NCBI GenBank assembly: GCA_036405495.1
Contig: DASWXL010000089.1
Location: forward strand, 1-13,390
From: DASWTL01 sp036405495
Lineage (GTDB): Bacteria > Bacteroidota > Bacteroidia > Sphingobacteriales > Sphingobacteriaceae
Direction: 5' to 3'
Length of the DNA: 13,390 nt
Translations under genes and position numbers: made by a program
In this document: positions 6,309-13,390 of the stretch, piece after piece
How the letters are laid out: every line of letters starts with the position of its first letter
How positions within the stretch are numbered: the first letter of the stretch is position 1
Notes under the pieces: model-generated
Seen by the model: only the letters and a program-made list of their open reading frames with translations
Told to the model about the DNA's origin: nothing
Database searches by the model: none

Positions 6309-7010
6309 ATGAAAAAGCTATTTACTATTCTGGCGATCCTTATCGCCACAACCGCGTTTGCGGCAAAGCCAACGCATCAATACGTTCGCATAAAAACCGA
6401 CAAGGGAGAATGTATCGTTATGCTGTACAATCAAACGCCTCAGCATCGCGACAACTTTTTAAAGCTGGCAAAAGAAGGGTTCTACAACGGAACGCTGTTT
6501 CACCGGGTGATCAACGCTTTTATGATCCAGGGCGGTGATCCTGATTCCAAAACTGCCAAACCAGGCCAGTCTCTCGGTTCGGGTGATCTTGGATACCGGG
6601 TACCGGCTGAGTTTCGCGATAGTTTATTCCACAAAAAAGGCGTGCTTGCTGCAGCCCGCGATAACAATCCTGAGAAAGCATCAAGCGCCAGTCAGTTCTA
6701 CCTTGTTCAGGGTAAGGTCTTTACCGATGAGCAGCTCAATATGATAGAAACCCAGCGGTTACAGGGACGCAAGATCCCTTTATGGCAGCGTGACGTGTAT
6801 AAAACGCTGGGCGGCACCCCGCATCTTGATCAAAATTATACGGCGTATGGCGAAGTTGTTCAGGGCATTGAAATGATCGATCAGGTAGCCGCGGTGAAAA
6901 CCGGTCAGGGCGATCGTCCGGTAGAGGATGTGAAAATGGAGGTGACCGTTCTAAAAAAGAAAGAAGCAAGAAAGCTTGAGAAGAAGCTTCAGTTAGCTAA
7001 CAGACCATGA
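6309..7010 (+). CDS. Exported cyclophilin-type peptidyl-prolyl cis-trans isomerase
   Basis: Catalyses cis-trans isomerisation of Xaa-Pro bonds, here in the periplasm, since residues 1-18 form a signal peptide (MKKLFTILAILIATTAFA). 233 residues from the ATG at 6309; an upstream GTG at 6264 would place 15 extra residues before the signal sequence and is rejected. The cyclophilin core is clear: LFHRVINAFMIQGGD with the catalytic Arg66, Phe71 and Gln74, SASQFYLVQGK (Phe130 as in human Phe113), and NYTAYGEVVQG. The position of human Trp121 appears to hold His172, so cyclosporin sensitivity is unlikely. A loop of about 34 residues (137-170) is inserted between the FYL and YGEV strands, and a basic helical tail follows at 216-228. 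The stop overlaps the next start as ATGA, so translation of the following nuclease is probably coupled. Confidence 0.94.
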   Translation: MKKLFTILAILIATTAFAAKPTHQYVRIKTDKGECIVMLYNQTPQHRDNFLKLAKEGFYNGTLFHRVINAFMIQGGDPDSKTAKPGQSLGSGDLGYRVPAEFRDSLFHKKGVLAAARDNNPEKASSASQFYLVQGKVFTDEQLNMIETQRLQGRKIPLWQRDVYKTLGGTPHLDQNYTAYGEVVQGIEMIDQVAAVKTGQGDRPVEDVKMEVTVLKKKEARKLEKKLQLANRP

Positions 7011-7780
7011 AGATCATCACCTATAATGTAAATGGTATCCGCTCTGCCTTTAGAAAGAACTGGTTATCCTGGCTTCAGGCGACCAATGCAGACGTGGTTT
7101 GTTTACAGGAAATAAAATGCACTCCTGATCAGCTTACCGACCTGATGCTCGTCGAACATCTGGGCTACGAGCACTATTGGTACCCGGCTGAGAAGAAAGG
7201 CTACAGCGGAACGGCGATCTTTACCCGTCACACACCTAAGCATGTCGAATACGGGTGTGGAATTGAAGAATATGATCGTGAGGGCCGCGTATTGCGCGTC
7301 GACTTCGACGACGTCTCCGTTATGAGCACCTATTTCCCTTCCGGGTCGAGCGGCGATCTTCGACAGGAATTCAAGTTCCGCTTTTTGGATGATTTTCAGC
7401 AGTATATTGACAAGCTCAAGTGGTACCACCCCAAACTGGTGATCTCCGGAGATTACAACATCTGTCACAGACCTATAGATATTCATAATCCGAAATCCAA
7501 TGCCCGGTCGTCTGGCTTTTTGCCTGAAGAGCGCGTATGGATGGAGAACTTTGTCAACAGCGGCTTCATCGACAGCTTCCGGCATTTTAACCAGGACCCG
7601 CATCACTATACGTGGTGGAGCAACAGGCCTGGCGTTCGCGACAGGAATCTGGGATGGCGGATCGACTACCACATGGTAACGGAAGACCTTAAAAACAACC
7701 TAAAGCGATCAGCGATCCTTCCAGAGGCAAAGCATTCCGACCATTGTCCGGTCCTTTTAGAACTGCAGTTTCCAAACTAA
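7007..7780 (+). CDS. xth: Exodeoxyribonuclease III / AP endonuclease (ExoIII family)
   Basis: Cytoplasmic Mg2+-dependent base-excision-repair nuclease that cuts 5' of abasic sites and degrades one strand from 3' ends. 257 residues, usual for the family. The endonuclease/exonuclease/phosphatase fold shows all main active-site elements: TYNVNGIRSA (Asn7), LQEIK (Glu35), the GDYN motif (Asp149, Asn151), the RIDYHMV strand near the C-terminus, and the final SDH (Asp245, His246). SSGFLPEER and GWRIDYH are typical of the ExoIII branch. The start overlaps the cyclophilin stop by the ATGA junction. The gene is followed 20 bases later by a strong terminator, which closes this transcription unit. I see no functional link to the isomerase beyond shared transcription. 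Confidence 0.96.
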   Translation: MKIITYNVNGIRSAFRKNWLSWLQATNADVVCLQEIKCTPDQLTDLMLVEHLGYEHYWYPAEKKGYSGTAIFTRHTPKHVEYGCGIEEYDREGRVLRVDFDDVSVMSTYFPSGSSGDLRQEFKFRFLDDFQQYIDKLKWYHPKLVISGDYNICHRPIDIHNPKSNARSSGFLPEERVWMENFVNSGFIDSFRHFNQDPHHYTWWSNRPGVRDRNLGWRIDYHMVTEDLKNNLKRSAILPEAKHSDHCPVLLELQFPN

Positions 7781-7800
7781 CGGCAACTACAAATAGCCAG

Positions 7801-7834
7801 AAAGCAATCCACCGGGATTGCTTTTTTATTTTTT
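7801..7834 (+). terminator. Intrinsic terminator after exodeoxyribonuclease III
   Basis: Perfect 10-bp stem AAAGCAATCC (7801-7810) and GGATTGCTTT (7815-7824) with a 4-base loop, followed by a T-rich tract (7822-7834, broken by one A). It begins 20 bases after the xth stop and reaches to within 16 bases of the hutI start codon. Confidence 0.92.
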
Positions 7835-7846
7835 GGTGTATCTTCG
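7818..7846 (+). promoter_or_regulatory. Putative hutI-hutG promoter nested in the upstream terminator
   Basis: TTG (7818-7820) lies 18 bases before TATCTTCG (7839-7846), close to the Bacteroidota TTG-N17-23-TAnnTTTG pattern with one mismatch in the -7 box. The box ends 3 bases before the hutI ATG at 7850, so the transcript would be essentially leaderless. The -33 element sits within the descending arm of the terminator stem. Confidence 0.42.
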
Positions 7847-7849
7847 GCT

Positions 7850-9091
7850 ATGTCCTCTCTCTTAATAACCGATATCAAAGGCCTGGCCGGAACCCATCCT
7901 GCAGAAACAGCTCTCCTCAGAGGCGACCAGATGGCTACGCTTCCGGTGCTCCGGAACAGCTGGCTTCTGATCGAAGATGGCAGGATCAAAGACTTCGGGC
8001 AAATGGGAAATACCTGTCCGGAGATGCCGGCAGCAGCAACTATCTCTGCAAGGGATAAGTATGTGATCCCTTCGTGGTGCGATTCTCATACCCATCTGGT
8101 GTTTGCGGCAAGTCGGGAAGAGGAATTCGTCATGAAGATCAGCGGGAAAAGCTATGAGGAGATTGCAGCTGCCGGAGGAGGAATTTTAAACTCGGCAAAA
8201 AAGGTACAGCAGGCTAGGGAAGAATACCTGTTCGAAAGCGCGAGCAGACGCCTGGACGAAGTGATCAGACTGGGAACCGGAGCCATCGAAATAAAGAGCG
8301 GCTATGGGCTGACGGAAGAAGCCGAATTAAAGATGCTTCGGGTGATCCGCCGCATTAAAGAAACATCACCCATACCGGTGAAAGCGACCTTTTTAGGCGC
8401 TCATGCATATCCTGCGGAATATCGCACCGATCATGAACGCTATCTTGATATTTTGATCGACCGCCTTATTCCGAAAGTCGCTGATGAAGACCTTGCGGAG
8501 TACATCGACGTATTTTGTGAAAACGGCTTTTTCAGCGTAGACGAATCAAACCGCATCCTTGAGGCCGCAGCCAGGTATGGCCTGAAGCCAAAGATCCATG
8601 TCAACCAGTTATCTGTCTCAGGAGGAGTGCAACTTGGGGTGAAGCATCATGCCGTTTCGGTCGATCACCTTGAAATGATGGATGAAGCGGCGGTAAGATC
8701 ATTAAACGGCGTGGATACCATCGCCACGCTCCTGCCTTCCTGCTCACTGTTCCTTGGGATACCGTTTGCAGACGCCAGGAGCCTGATCCGGGCAAATGCG
8801 GCGGTAGCTTTGGCTTCAGATTTCAACCCCGGTTCAACACCTTCAGGAAACATGAATTTAGTAGTCGCCCTGGCCTGCATGAGGCAGAAAATGCTACCGG
8901 AGGAGGCCATAAACGCCGCAACGCTAAACGGAGCCGCCGCTATGGAATTAGGCGATCATTATGGAAGTATAGGCAAAGGCAAAGTGGCAAACCTGATCGT
9001 CACCAAAGAAATCCCGTCGCTGGCTTACCTGCCCTATGCTTTTGGGTCGGATCTGATCGACAAAGTAATTGTAAACGGAAACATCTACTGA
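7850..9091 (+). CDS. hutI: Imidazolonepropionase, EC 3.5.2.7
   Basis: Cytoplasmic metal-dependent amidohydrolase that opens 4-imidazolone-5-propionate to N-formimidoyl-L-glutamate, the step after urocanase. 413 residues, typical. Small beta domains flank the TIM barrel (N-terminal SWLLIEDGRI, C-terminal GKGKVANLIV). Metal ligands are readable: DSHTH (His80, His82), HVNQLS (His250) and ASDFNPGS (Asp324), in places that match Bacillus subtilis HutI. GAHAYP (His185) and EIKSGYGL are further family signatures. The ATG at 7850 gives the usual N-terminus; the next Met is residue 28 and too late. Its stop overlaps the hutG start as TGATG, so the two form a coupled unit. The product of HutU at 1075-2751 is its substrate, although that gene is separate. 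Confidence 0.97.
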   Translation: MSSLLITDIKGLAGTHPAETALLRGDQMATLPVLRNSWLLIEDGRIKDFGQMGNTCPEMPAAATISARDKYVIPSWCDSHTHLVFAASREEEFVMKISGKSYEEIAAAGGGILNSAKKVQQAREEYLFESASRRLDEVIRLGTGAIEIKSGYGLTEEAELKMLRVIRRIKETSPIPVKATFLGAHAYPAEYRTDHERYLDILIDRLIPKVADEDLAEYIDVFCENGFFSVDESNRILEAAARYGLKPKIHVNQLSVSGGVQLGVKHHAVSVDHLEMMDEAAVRSLNGVDTIATLLPSCSLFLGIPFADARSLIRANAAVALASDFNPGSTPSGNMNLVVALACMRQKMLPEEAINAATLNGAAAMELGDHYGSIGKGKVANLIVTKEIPSLAYLPYAFGSDLIDKVIVNGNIY

Positions 9092-10095
9092 TGGCACACC
9101 TGGCAACCTACACCCGCGATGATATCAATGCACTGACCCGGGTCAGAAGCGGCGAAACAAAGCTGGGAGAAAAGATTGAAACAATAACTCAGGAAGAGCT
9201 AAGCTCTACCCCGGCAAAGTTCATCCTCCTGGGGATCTGCGAAGACATCGGAGTGCGGGCAAACCTCGGAATTGGCGGAACTCAAACGGCATGGAAGGCG
9301 GCACTGGCATCAATATTAAATGTACAGTATACCGGCAAAATTCCTTCGCAACAAATAGCCGTTCTCGGTGCGCTAGAGTTCAGGGAAGAACTGGTGCGGG
9401 CCGACAGGCTGGAGCCGTCCGTTGAAAATGACCTGGCGGCCTTGCGTGTGCTGGTGTCAGAGATCGATAGCGTAGTTACCGATACCTTAAAAACCATCTT
9501 TGCCGCCGGCAAGGTCCCTGTTGTCGTCGGCGGAGGACATAATAACAGTTACCCCATCATAAAGGCATTCTCTGAAGCGTATGATCTGCCGGTTAACACG
9601 ATAAATCTGGACGCACATGCCGACTTCAGGGCCCGGGAGGGCCGCCACAGCGGAAATGGATTCAGTTACGCATTCCACAATGGCTTTTTGAGAAAATACA
9701 GTGTTATCGGGCTGCATGAGAATTACAACTCCCAAAGCATGATCAAGGAGATGGCCGCCTATCCCGACAGGATATCCTATTGCTTCTTCGAGGACCTTCT
9801 GAAGGAAGACACCAGTTACGACAAGGCGTTTGCCGAAGCCCTGAACTTCACCAATGGGCTCAGCGGTCTGGAGATCGATCTGGATTGTATCGCAGGCGTA
9901 CTGTCGAGCGCTTTCACGCCATCGGGATTTTCCGCAACGCAGATTCGTGAGCTGATCTATCAGACAAAACCCTATAAGATGCAGTATCTGCACATCACGG
10001 AAGGCACAACAAAACTGGCCGATGGGCGCCAGGACGACTCAACCGGAAAGCTGATCTCTTACCTGGTGATGGATTTTATTAAGGCGCAGTCCTGA
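9091..10095 (+). CDS. hutG: Formimidoylglutamase-like ureohydrolase (arginase/agmatinase fold)
   Basis: Likely hydrolyses N-formimidoyl-L-glutamate to glutamate and formamide, finishing histidine degradation. 334 residues with the binuclear Mn2+ site of ureohydrolases: GGGHNN (His150), NLDAHADFR (Asp174, His176, Asp178), and EIDLD (Asp263, Asp265). The last motif is followed by CIAGVLSSAFTPSG instead of the usual xDP-A-APG type run, as in the Bacteroidota branch of the family. The fold alone would also allow arginase or agmatinase. The specificity call rests on the one-base TGATG overlap with hutI and on the presence of hutU nearby. The last 17 bases overlap the end of the opposing folate gene. 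Confidence 0.88.
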   Translation: MAHLATYTRDDINALTRVRSGETKLGEKIETITQEELSSTPAKFILLGICEDIGVRANLGIGGTQTAWKAALASILNVQYTGKIPSQQIAVLGALEFREELVRADRLEPSVENDLAALRVLVSEIDSVVTDTLKTIFAAGKVPVVVGGGHNNSYPIIKAFSEAYDLPVNTINLDAHADFRAREGRHSGNGFSYAFHNGFLRKYSVIGLHENYNSQSMIKEMAAYPDRISYCFFEDLLKEDTSYDKAFAEALNFTNGLSGLEIDLDCIAGVLSSAFTPSGFSATQIRELIYQTKPYKMQYLHITEGTTKLADGRQDDSTGKLISYLVMDFIKAQS

Positions 10096-10663
10096 AATCC
10101 CAGATCTTCTGCGGCGTTACGCATGCCGAAAGCGGGTTGTCAAACTCATTAAGGTCAGTAATTTCCTGTACCGGTTCAAAGAAAGATAAGCCGAGCTTTA
10201 CAATATCCTGCCGGCATCCGGAAAGAAAGCGATCATAAAATCCCTTCCCATAACCCACGCGATTTCCATATATATCAAAAGCCAGTAATGGCATTAACAC
10301 CACATCGATCTCTTCAGAAGGGATAATCTTTCCGTGAATGGGCTCCGGAATACCATATTTATTTTTTCCGAGAATGGTATACATCGGATCGAAAAGTACA
10401 TTTTCCATCCGCAGGTTCTTAAAATCCGTGCGCGGAATAACGACCCTCATTTCCGGCTGATATTCTTTGAAGTATTGAAGAGCCGAAAAGGTATCTATCT
10501 CTTTGTTCTCGGCAATAGGCAAAAACACATGTACGGTTTTATAAGCGTTCCAGTTGAAGGTCTTGAAGTGTTCAAAAAGATCTTCATTGAACGTCCAGTA
10601 CTGCCGCCGCGTCAGCGCCTTCCTTTTTTCAAGATATTCTTTCCGCAGGTCAGTTTTCAGCAT
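10079..10663 (-). CDS. 5-formyltetrahydrofolate cyclo-ligase (5,10-methenyl-THF synthetase), EC 6.3.3.2
   Basis: Cytoplasmic ATP-dependent enzyme that converts 5-formyl-THF to 5,10-methenyl-THF, returning a storage or inhibitory folate to the one-carbon pool (homologue of E. coli YgfA/FAU). From the ATG at 10663 it has 194 residues, typical size. Signatures are the N-terminal basic helix LKTDLRKEYLEKRKAL, VHVFLPI, VVIPR, VLMPLLAFD, and the nucleotide-binding GYGKGFYDRFL (137-147). A TTG at 10696 would add 11 residues (RRGPDPPRTF) from a GC-rich leader that does not resemble the family, so it is rejected. The gene overlaps hutG tail to tail by 17 bases, leaving no space for a terminator between them. 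It lies 113 bases after efp, beyond the efp terminator; no clear promoter was found in that gap. Confidence 0.94.
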   Translation of the reverse strand: MLKTDLRKEYLEKRKALTRRQYWTFNEDLFEHFKTFNWNAYKTVHVFLPIAENKEIDTFSALQYFKEYQPEMRVVIPRTDFKNLRMENVLFDPMYTILGKNKYGIPEPIHGKIIPSEEIDVVLMPLLAFDIYGNRVGYGKGFYDRFLSGCRQDIVKLGLSFFEPVQEITDLNEFDNPLSACVTPQKIWDFRTAP

Positions 10664-10706
10664 AAAGGTTCTGGGCGGATCGGGGCCGCGCCGCAACTAA
10701 TGTAAG

Positions 10707-10737
10707 AAAAAACGGCCTCAGATTTCTCTGAGACCGT
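10707..10737 (-). terminator. Intrinsic terminator of efp
   Basis: Stem of ACGG plus CTCAGA (10712-10722) pairing with TCTGAG plus CCGT (10727-10737), with one mismatch and a TTTC loop. On the minus strand it is followed at once by a run of six T (10707-10712, the last base shared with the stem). It lies about 40 bases after the efp stop and upstream of the folate gene. Confidence 0.82.
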
Positions 10738-10776
10738 CTAATCAACCTAAACCTTAAACTTAATCAATGAAAATTA

Positions 10777-11337
10777 CTATTTTACTCTTTCTATGTAATC
10801 GCCGGTGCGGGTATCCACTCTCACTTTATCACCCTGGTTGATGAATAAAGGAACGCGTATCTCTACACCGGTTTCTACGGTAGCATATTTGGTGGCATTA
10901 GTAGAAGTGTCTCCTTTTACAGCAGGCTCGGTGTAAATTATTTCCAACTCGACACTTGCCGGAGCCTGAGCCATGATCGGCTCTTCACTTTCAAAAGCAA
11001 CGATCACGTTCATTCCTTCCTTAATAAATCTGGCTGCATCGCCAAATAATTGCTTTGGAATATTAAATTGTTCGAACGTGTTGTTATCCATCACCACGAA
11101 GAAATCACCATCAGGATACAAATACTGATAATCGTTAGTTTCTACGCGTGCAATTTCAACTTCTTCGTCAGTACGGAAGCGATACTCGACCAGTTTACCG
11201 GTTTTTACGTTTCGCATCCTTGCCTGGTAAAAAGCCCTGAGGTTTCCCGGCGTACGGTGTATAAATTCTTCAACTGCAACTAATTCGCCGTTAAATCTTA
11301 AAATGTTACCGTTCTTAATGTCTGACGCTTTTGCCAT
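10777..11337 (-). CDS. efp: Translation elongation factor P, with Asn at the usual modification site
   Basis: Binds the ribosome between P and E sites and rescues ribosomes stalled at poly-proline stretches. 186 residues, normal length, with three beta-barrel domains: 1-65 (KOW-like), about 66-130 (OB) and 131-186 (second OB, ending DYIERVK). The domain I loop that reaches the peptidyl-transferase centre reads TPGNLRAFYQAR, so the residue after Pro30-Gly31 is Asn32, with Arg34 two places on. E. coli has Lys34 (PGKGQAF) at the aligned place, which is beta-lysylated, and some other bacteria have a rhamnosylated Arg. Neither of these modifications can occur on Asn. From memory this loop is shared by many Sphingobacteriales-type bacteria, so it is lineage-specific and not a mutation. 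It has its own promoter and terminator. Confidence 0.97.
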   Translation of the reverse strand: MAKASDIKNGNILRFNGELVAVEEFIHRTPGNLRAFYQARMRNVKTGKLVEYRFRTDEEVEIARVETNDYQYLYPDGDFFVVMDNNTFEQFNIPKQLFGDAARFIKEGMNVIVAFESEEPIMAQAPASVELEIIYTEPAVKGDTSTNATKYATVETGVEIRVPLFINQGDKVRVDTRTGDYIERVK

Positions 11338-11384
11338 AATTATTATTTTTGAAACCCTCGCCTGACGGCTTGTTTTTCGAGCCG

Positions 11385-11415
11385 CAAAGATAGAGAGTAT
11401 TTTACAAATTCCAAA
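11385..11415 (-). promoter_or_regulatory. efp promoter, Bacteroidota -33/-7 type
   Basis: On the minus strand TTTG (11412-11415) and TATCTTTG (11385-11392) are separated by 19 bases, a full match to TTTG-N19-TAnnTTTG. This is the best promoter in the window. Transcription should begin near 11380, leaving a leader of about 40 bases. The leader starts with a small GC stem (11366-11370 with 11380-11384). Confidence 0.72.
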
Positions 11416-11421
11416 TATTTT

Positions 11422-13390
11422 TTAAATAGATTTTTTATTGCCCTCAGCGTCGAGTTCAACAACTTCATATCCAAGCTTTTGAAGGCCTGCAAAAACGGTT
11501 TCCTTGTCGCCTGCCACTACAATTACCATCTTATCCAGATCAAGGTACTTCTTCGCCAGGGCATCGATTTCCTTCTCGGAGATCTTCTTCAGGATTGAGG
11601 TCTGCTCCTGAACATAGCTCGCCTTCAAATTATAATCAAGGATACGCGAAAGGAAAGCTGCTTTCTGACCATTGGTTTCATAACGGCGGGCATCACTTTG
11701 TCCGATGGACGACTTCATAAACGCAAGTTCATCACTATTGATCCCGCTGGCAGCGTAATTTTTGATCTCTTTGATGAACTCGACAACAGAACTGTCGGTA
11801 GCGGAGGCTTTAACTCCTGCAGATGCAGTAAACATGCCATCATATTTAGACGATGAAAAGTTAGATCTGGCTCCATACGTCCATCCTTTGTCCTCCCGCA
11901 GGTTAAGGTTGATGTGGCTATTAAAAGCGCCGCCAAGGATATAGTTCATCAACACTGTCCGGTAATATTCCCCTGTAGCATCGTAAGGCAGTCCGGTCAG
12001 GTAACCAATGCGGATCTCCGACTGGGCAGCCTTTGGAATATCTACAAAATAGATACGGGTTTTGTCAACAGGCTTGCCGGTTGCCGGAGCCGGTATATCA
12101 ACTTTCTTTGCTTCCCATTTGTTCAGAAATGCGAGCTTGGCTTTGGCCTCGCTCTCCTTAATATCACCAACAACCACTACAGACGAAAGCGAAGGCGAGA
12201 AATAGTTATCGTAATAGGCCTGATCGGCAAGCGTAATGTTTTGTACAGTCTGTTCCGTCCCGGAGGTGGCAATATTCCGGACATTGTCCTTACCGAACAG
12301 CAACTGATTGTATACAGTTGACGCCACAACTGCCGGTTGGGTCTTTGCAGACTTAAAGCCCTGCATCATCTGCCGTTTTATGCGATCCAGCGCTTCCTGA
12401 CTAAACTTAGGATGAAACAGCCGCTCCTCCACCAAAGCCAGGGTTTTGTCAAGGTTCTTTACCAGCGATGTAACCTCGAGGCCGATACCGTCTGATCCGC
12501 CAAAGACAAAAACGGAACTTCCGAGTTTCTGCAGTGCGGCACTGAAATCCTGAGCCGAGTAGTTCCGGGTATCCTCATTCATCATCCGGCCCACAATGGA
12601 AGTCAATCCTGCTTTAGAAGGATCTTTTGCTGCCAGCAATCCGCCTCCTTCAATAGACATTGAAATGGACACGGAAGGGATCTCATTGTTTTCGGTACCG
12701 ATTAATTTGACACCGTTTGGAGTAGTGCCTGTCCAATAATCAGGAACTTGAACAACCGGATTGGCACTGTTACCGGGTTTTTGTGTCCGGTCAAAGTTAT
12801 CCTTCGCTTTTACATACTTCAGGCCGCCATAGCCATAATCCGGAGCTTTGTAACCGTCTTTGCTTATCGCATAATTATCGGGAGCCACACGCATATCGCC
12901 CTTGCCTTTCGGCAGTACGCTTAAGATGACAGCTTTCTTTCCTTTGATATACGTATTGTAAACACGCATCACATCGTCACGCGTTACAGAACGGATAGCG
13001 GTCAACTGGCTCTGAAGCTGGTTAGGATTGCCGGCAAATGTCTCGGCCGCAGCCAGCATAGAGACTTTACCTGAGACACTTGAAAGTGAATTGATAAACT
13101 GTGCTTCAGCACTCCCTTTGAAACGCTCAAGATCTTCATCGGTTACACCTTTTTGCTCAAACTCCGCAAACGATTCGCGAACGGTCTTTTCCATATCTGC
13201 CAGACTCTGACCCGGAAAAGGGATGACCCTGATGCTGATCTCGCCGGCCAGCTCCGACGTTGACGAGAACATACTTACCTGACCAGCTTTACGGGCCTTT
13301 ACAAAATTCTTGTAAAAAATCGAGTTATTTCCACGCCCGATAATGCTTGTCAGAATATCCAGTGCGGCATCATCCTGATGATACATCGGG
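11422..13390 (-). CDS. M16 family (pitrilysin-like) zinc metallopeptidase, C-terminal part (runs off right edge)
   Basis: About 655 residues remain of a probably two-half M16 peptidase; the codon before the Met at 13386 is an in-frame Pro, so that Met is internal and the true start lies beyond the window. The visible part begins in the second lobe of the first M16 half (YHQDDAALDILTSIIGRG, then FEQKGVTDEDLERFKG). After a linker comes a second half, starting at NGVKLIGTENNEIPSVSIS and running through KDPSKAGLTSIVGRMM, SSVVVVGDI, RIGYLTGLPYD and EDKGWTYGARSNFSSSKYDG. No HxxEH zinc motif occurs in the visible part. As in mitochondrial processing peptidase and similar bacterial proteins, the second half looks non-catalytic and the zinc site would be in the missing N-terminal portion. 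The protein is likely periplasmic, but the signal region is not visible. Its stop lies just upstream of the efp promoter. Confidence 0.92.
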   Translation of the reverse strand, partial: PMYHQDDAALDILTSIIGRGNNSIFYKNFVKARKAGQVSMFSSTSELAGEISIRVIPFPGQSLADMEKTVRESFAEFEQKGVTDEDLERFKGSAEAQFINSLSSVSGKVSMLAAAETFAGNPNQLQSQLTAIRSVTRDDVMRVYNTYIKGKKAVILSVLPKGKGDMRVAPDNYAISKDGYKAPDYGYGGLKYVKAKDNFDRTQKPGNSANPVVQVPDYWTGTTPNGVKLIGTENNEIPSVSISMSIEGGGLLAAKDPSKAGLTSIVGRMMNEDTRNYSAQDFSAALQKLGSSVFVFGGSDGIGLEVTSLVKNLDKTLALVEERLFHPKFSQEALDRIKRQMMQGFKSAKTQPAVVASTVYNQLLFGKDNVRNIATSGTEQTVQNITLADQAYYDNYFSPSLSSVVVVGDIKESEAKAKLAFLNKWEAKKVDIPAPATGKPVDKTRIYFVDIPKAAQSEIRIGYLTGLPYDATGEYYRTVLMNYILGGAFNSHINLNLREDKGWTYGARSNFSSSKYDGMFTASAGVKASATDSSVVEFIKEIKNYAASGINSDELAFMKSSIGQSDARRYETNGQKAAFLSRILDYNLKASYVQEQTSILKKISEKEIDALAKKYLDLDKMVIVVAGDKETVFAGLQKLGYEVVELDAEGNKKSI

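Noticed and set aside
7103..7672. Open reading frame of 189 codons on the minus strand inside exodeoxyribonuclease III
   Set aside because: It is fully antisense to a gene with every family motif intact; its translation has no recognisable domain and no promoter was seen.
9487..9993. Open reading frame of 168 codons on the minus strand inside hutG
   Set aside because: Antisense shadow of a confident coding region, with no family resemblance or start signals.
10664..10696. TTG-initiated extension of the 5-formyl-THF cyclo-ligase
   Set aside because: The added residues come from a GC-rich leader and do not resemble the family N-terminus, which begins at the ATG at 10663.
11366..11384. Stem CGGCT/AGCCG in the efp leader as a possible riboswitch or regulator
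   Set aside because: A 5-bp stem with a 9-base loop is too weak and matches no RNA class that I know.
1..13390. Mobile element, CRISPR array, tRNA or defence system
   Set aside because: No transposase, integrase, regular repeat array, tRNA-like fold or defence-type domain was found on either strand; the genes are housekeeping or metabolic.

Overview
The window looks like ordinary chromosome from a Bacteroidota bacterium, probably of the Sphingobacteriales/Chitinophagales type. The reasons are a carboxypeptidase-regulatory-domain TonB receptor, a large TlpA-type redoxin with a helical middle region, promoter elements of the Bacteroidota TAnnTTTG type, few recognisable Shine-Dalgarno sites, and an EF-P with the loop I remember from this group. 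I see no rRNA, tRNA, CRISPR array, insertion sequence or phage gene. The family-level placement is inference.

Layout, left to right. (1) Positions 1-994, minus strand: a small exported Cys/His-rich protein followed by the first 196 residues of a TonB-dependent outer-membrane receptor, a possible metal-handling pair. (2) 1075-2751, plus: urocanate hydratase (hutU), closed by a long hairpin that also serves the convergent gene. (3) 2807-5844, minus: an exported TlpA/thioredoxin-fold protein of 640 residues and a Gfo/Idh/MocA oxidoreductase. (4) 5913-7780, plus: a conserved protein of unknown function, an exported cyclophilin-type prolyl isomerase and exodeoxyribonuclease III, the last two joined by an ATGA overlap, ending in a strong intrinsic terminator. 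(5) 7850-10095, plus: imidazolonepropionase (hutI) and a ureohydrolase-fold formimidoylglutamase (hutG), coupled by a TGATG junction. (6) 10079-11337, minus: 5-formyltetrahydrofolate cyclo-ligase, whose end overlaps hutG tail to tail, and elongation factor P (efp) with its own promoter and terminator. (7) 11422-13390, minus: an M16 (pitrilysin-like) metallopeptidase that runs off the right edge.

The clearest pathway is histidine degradation. HutU, HutI and HutG convert urocanate to glutamate and formamide. They sit in two pieces about 5 kb apart, with five unrelated genes between them, and histidine ammonia-lyase (hutH) is not in the window.

No dramatic new system is evident. The points most worth a second look are the Cys/His protein with its TonB receptor, the Asn at the tip of the EF-P loop where a modified Lys or Arg is usual, and several genes whose start codons lie only 3-6 bases after a promoter -7 box and so may be translated from leaderless mRNA. 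All intergenic gaps are shorter than 120 bases.
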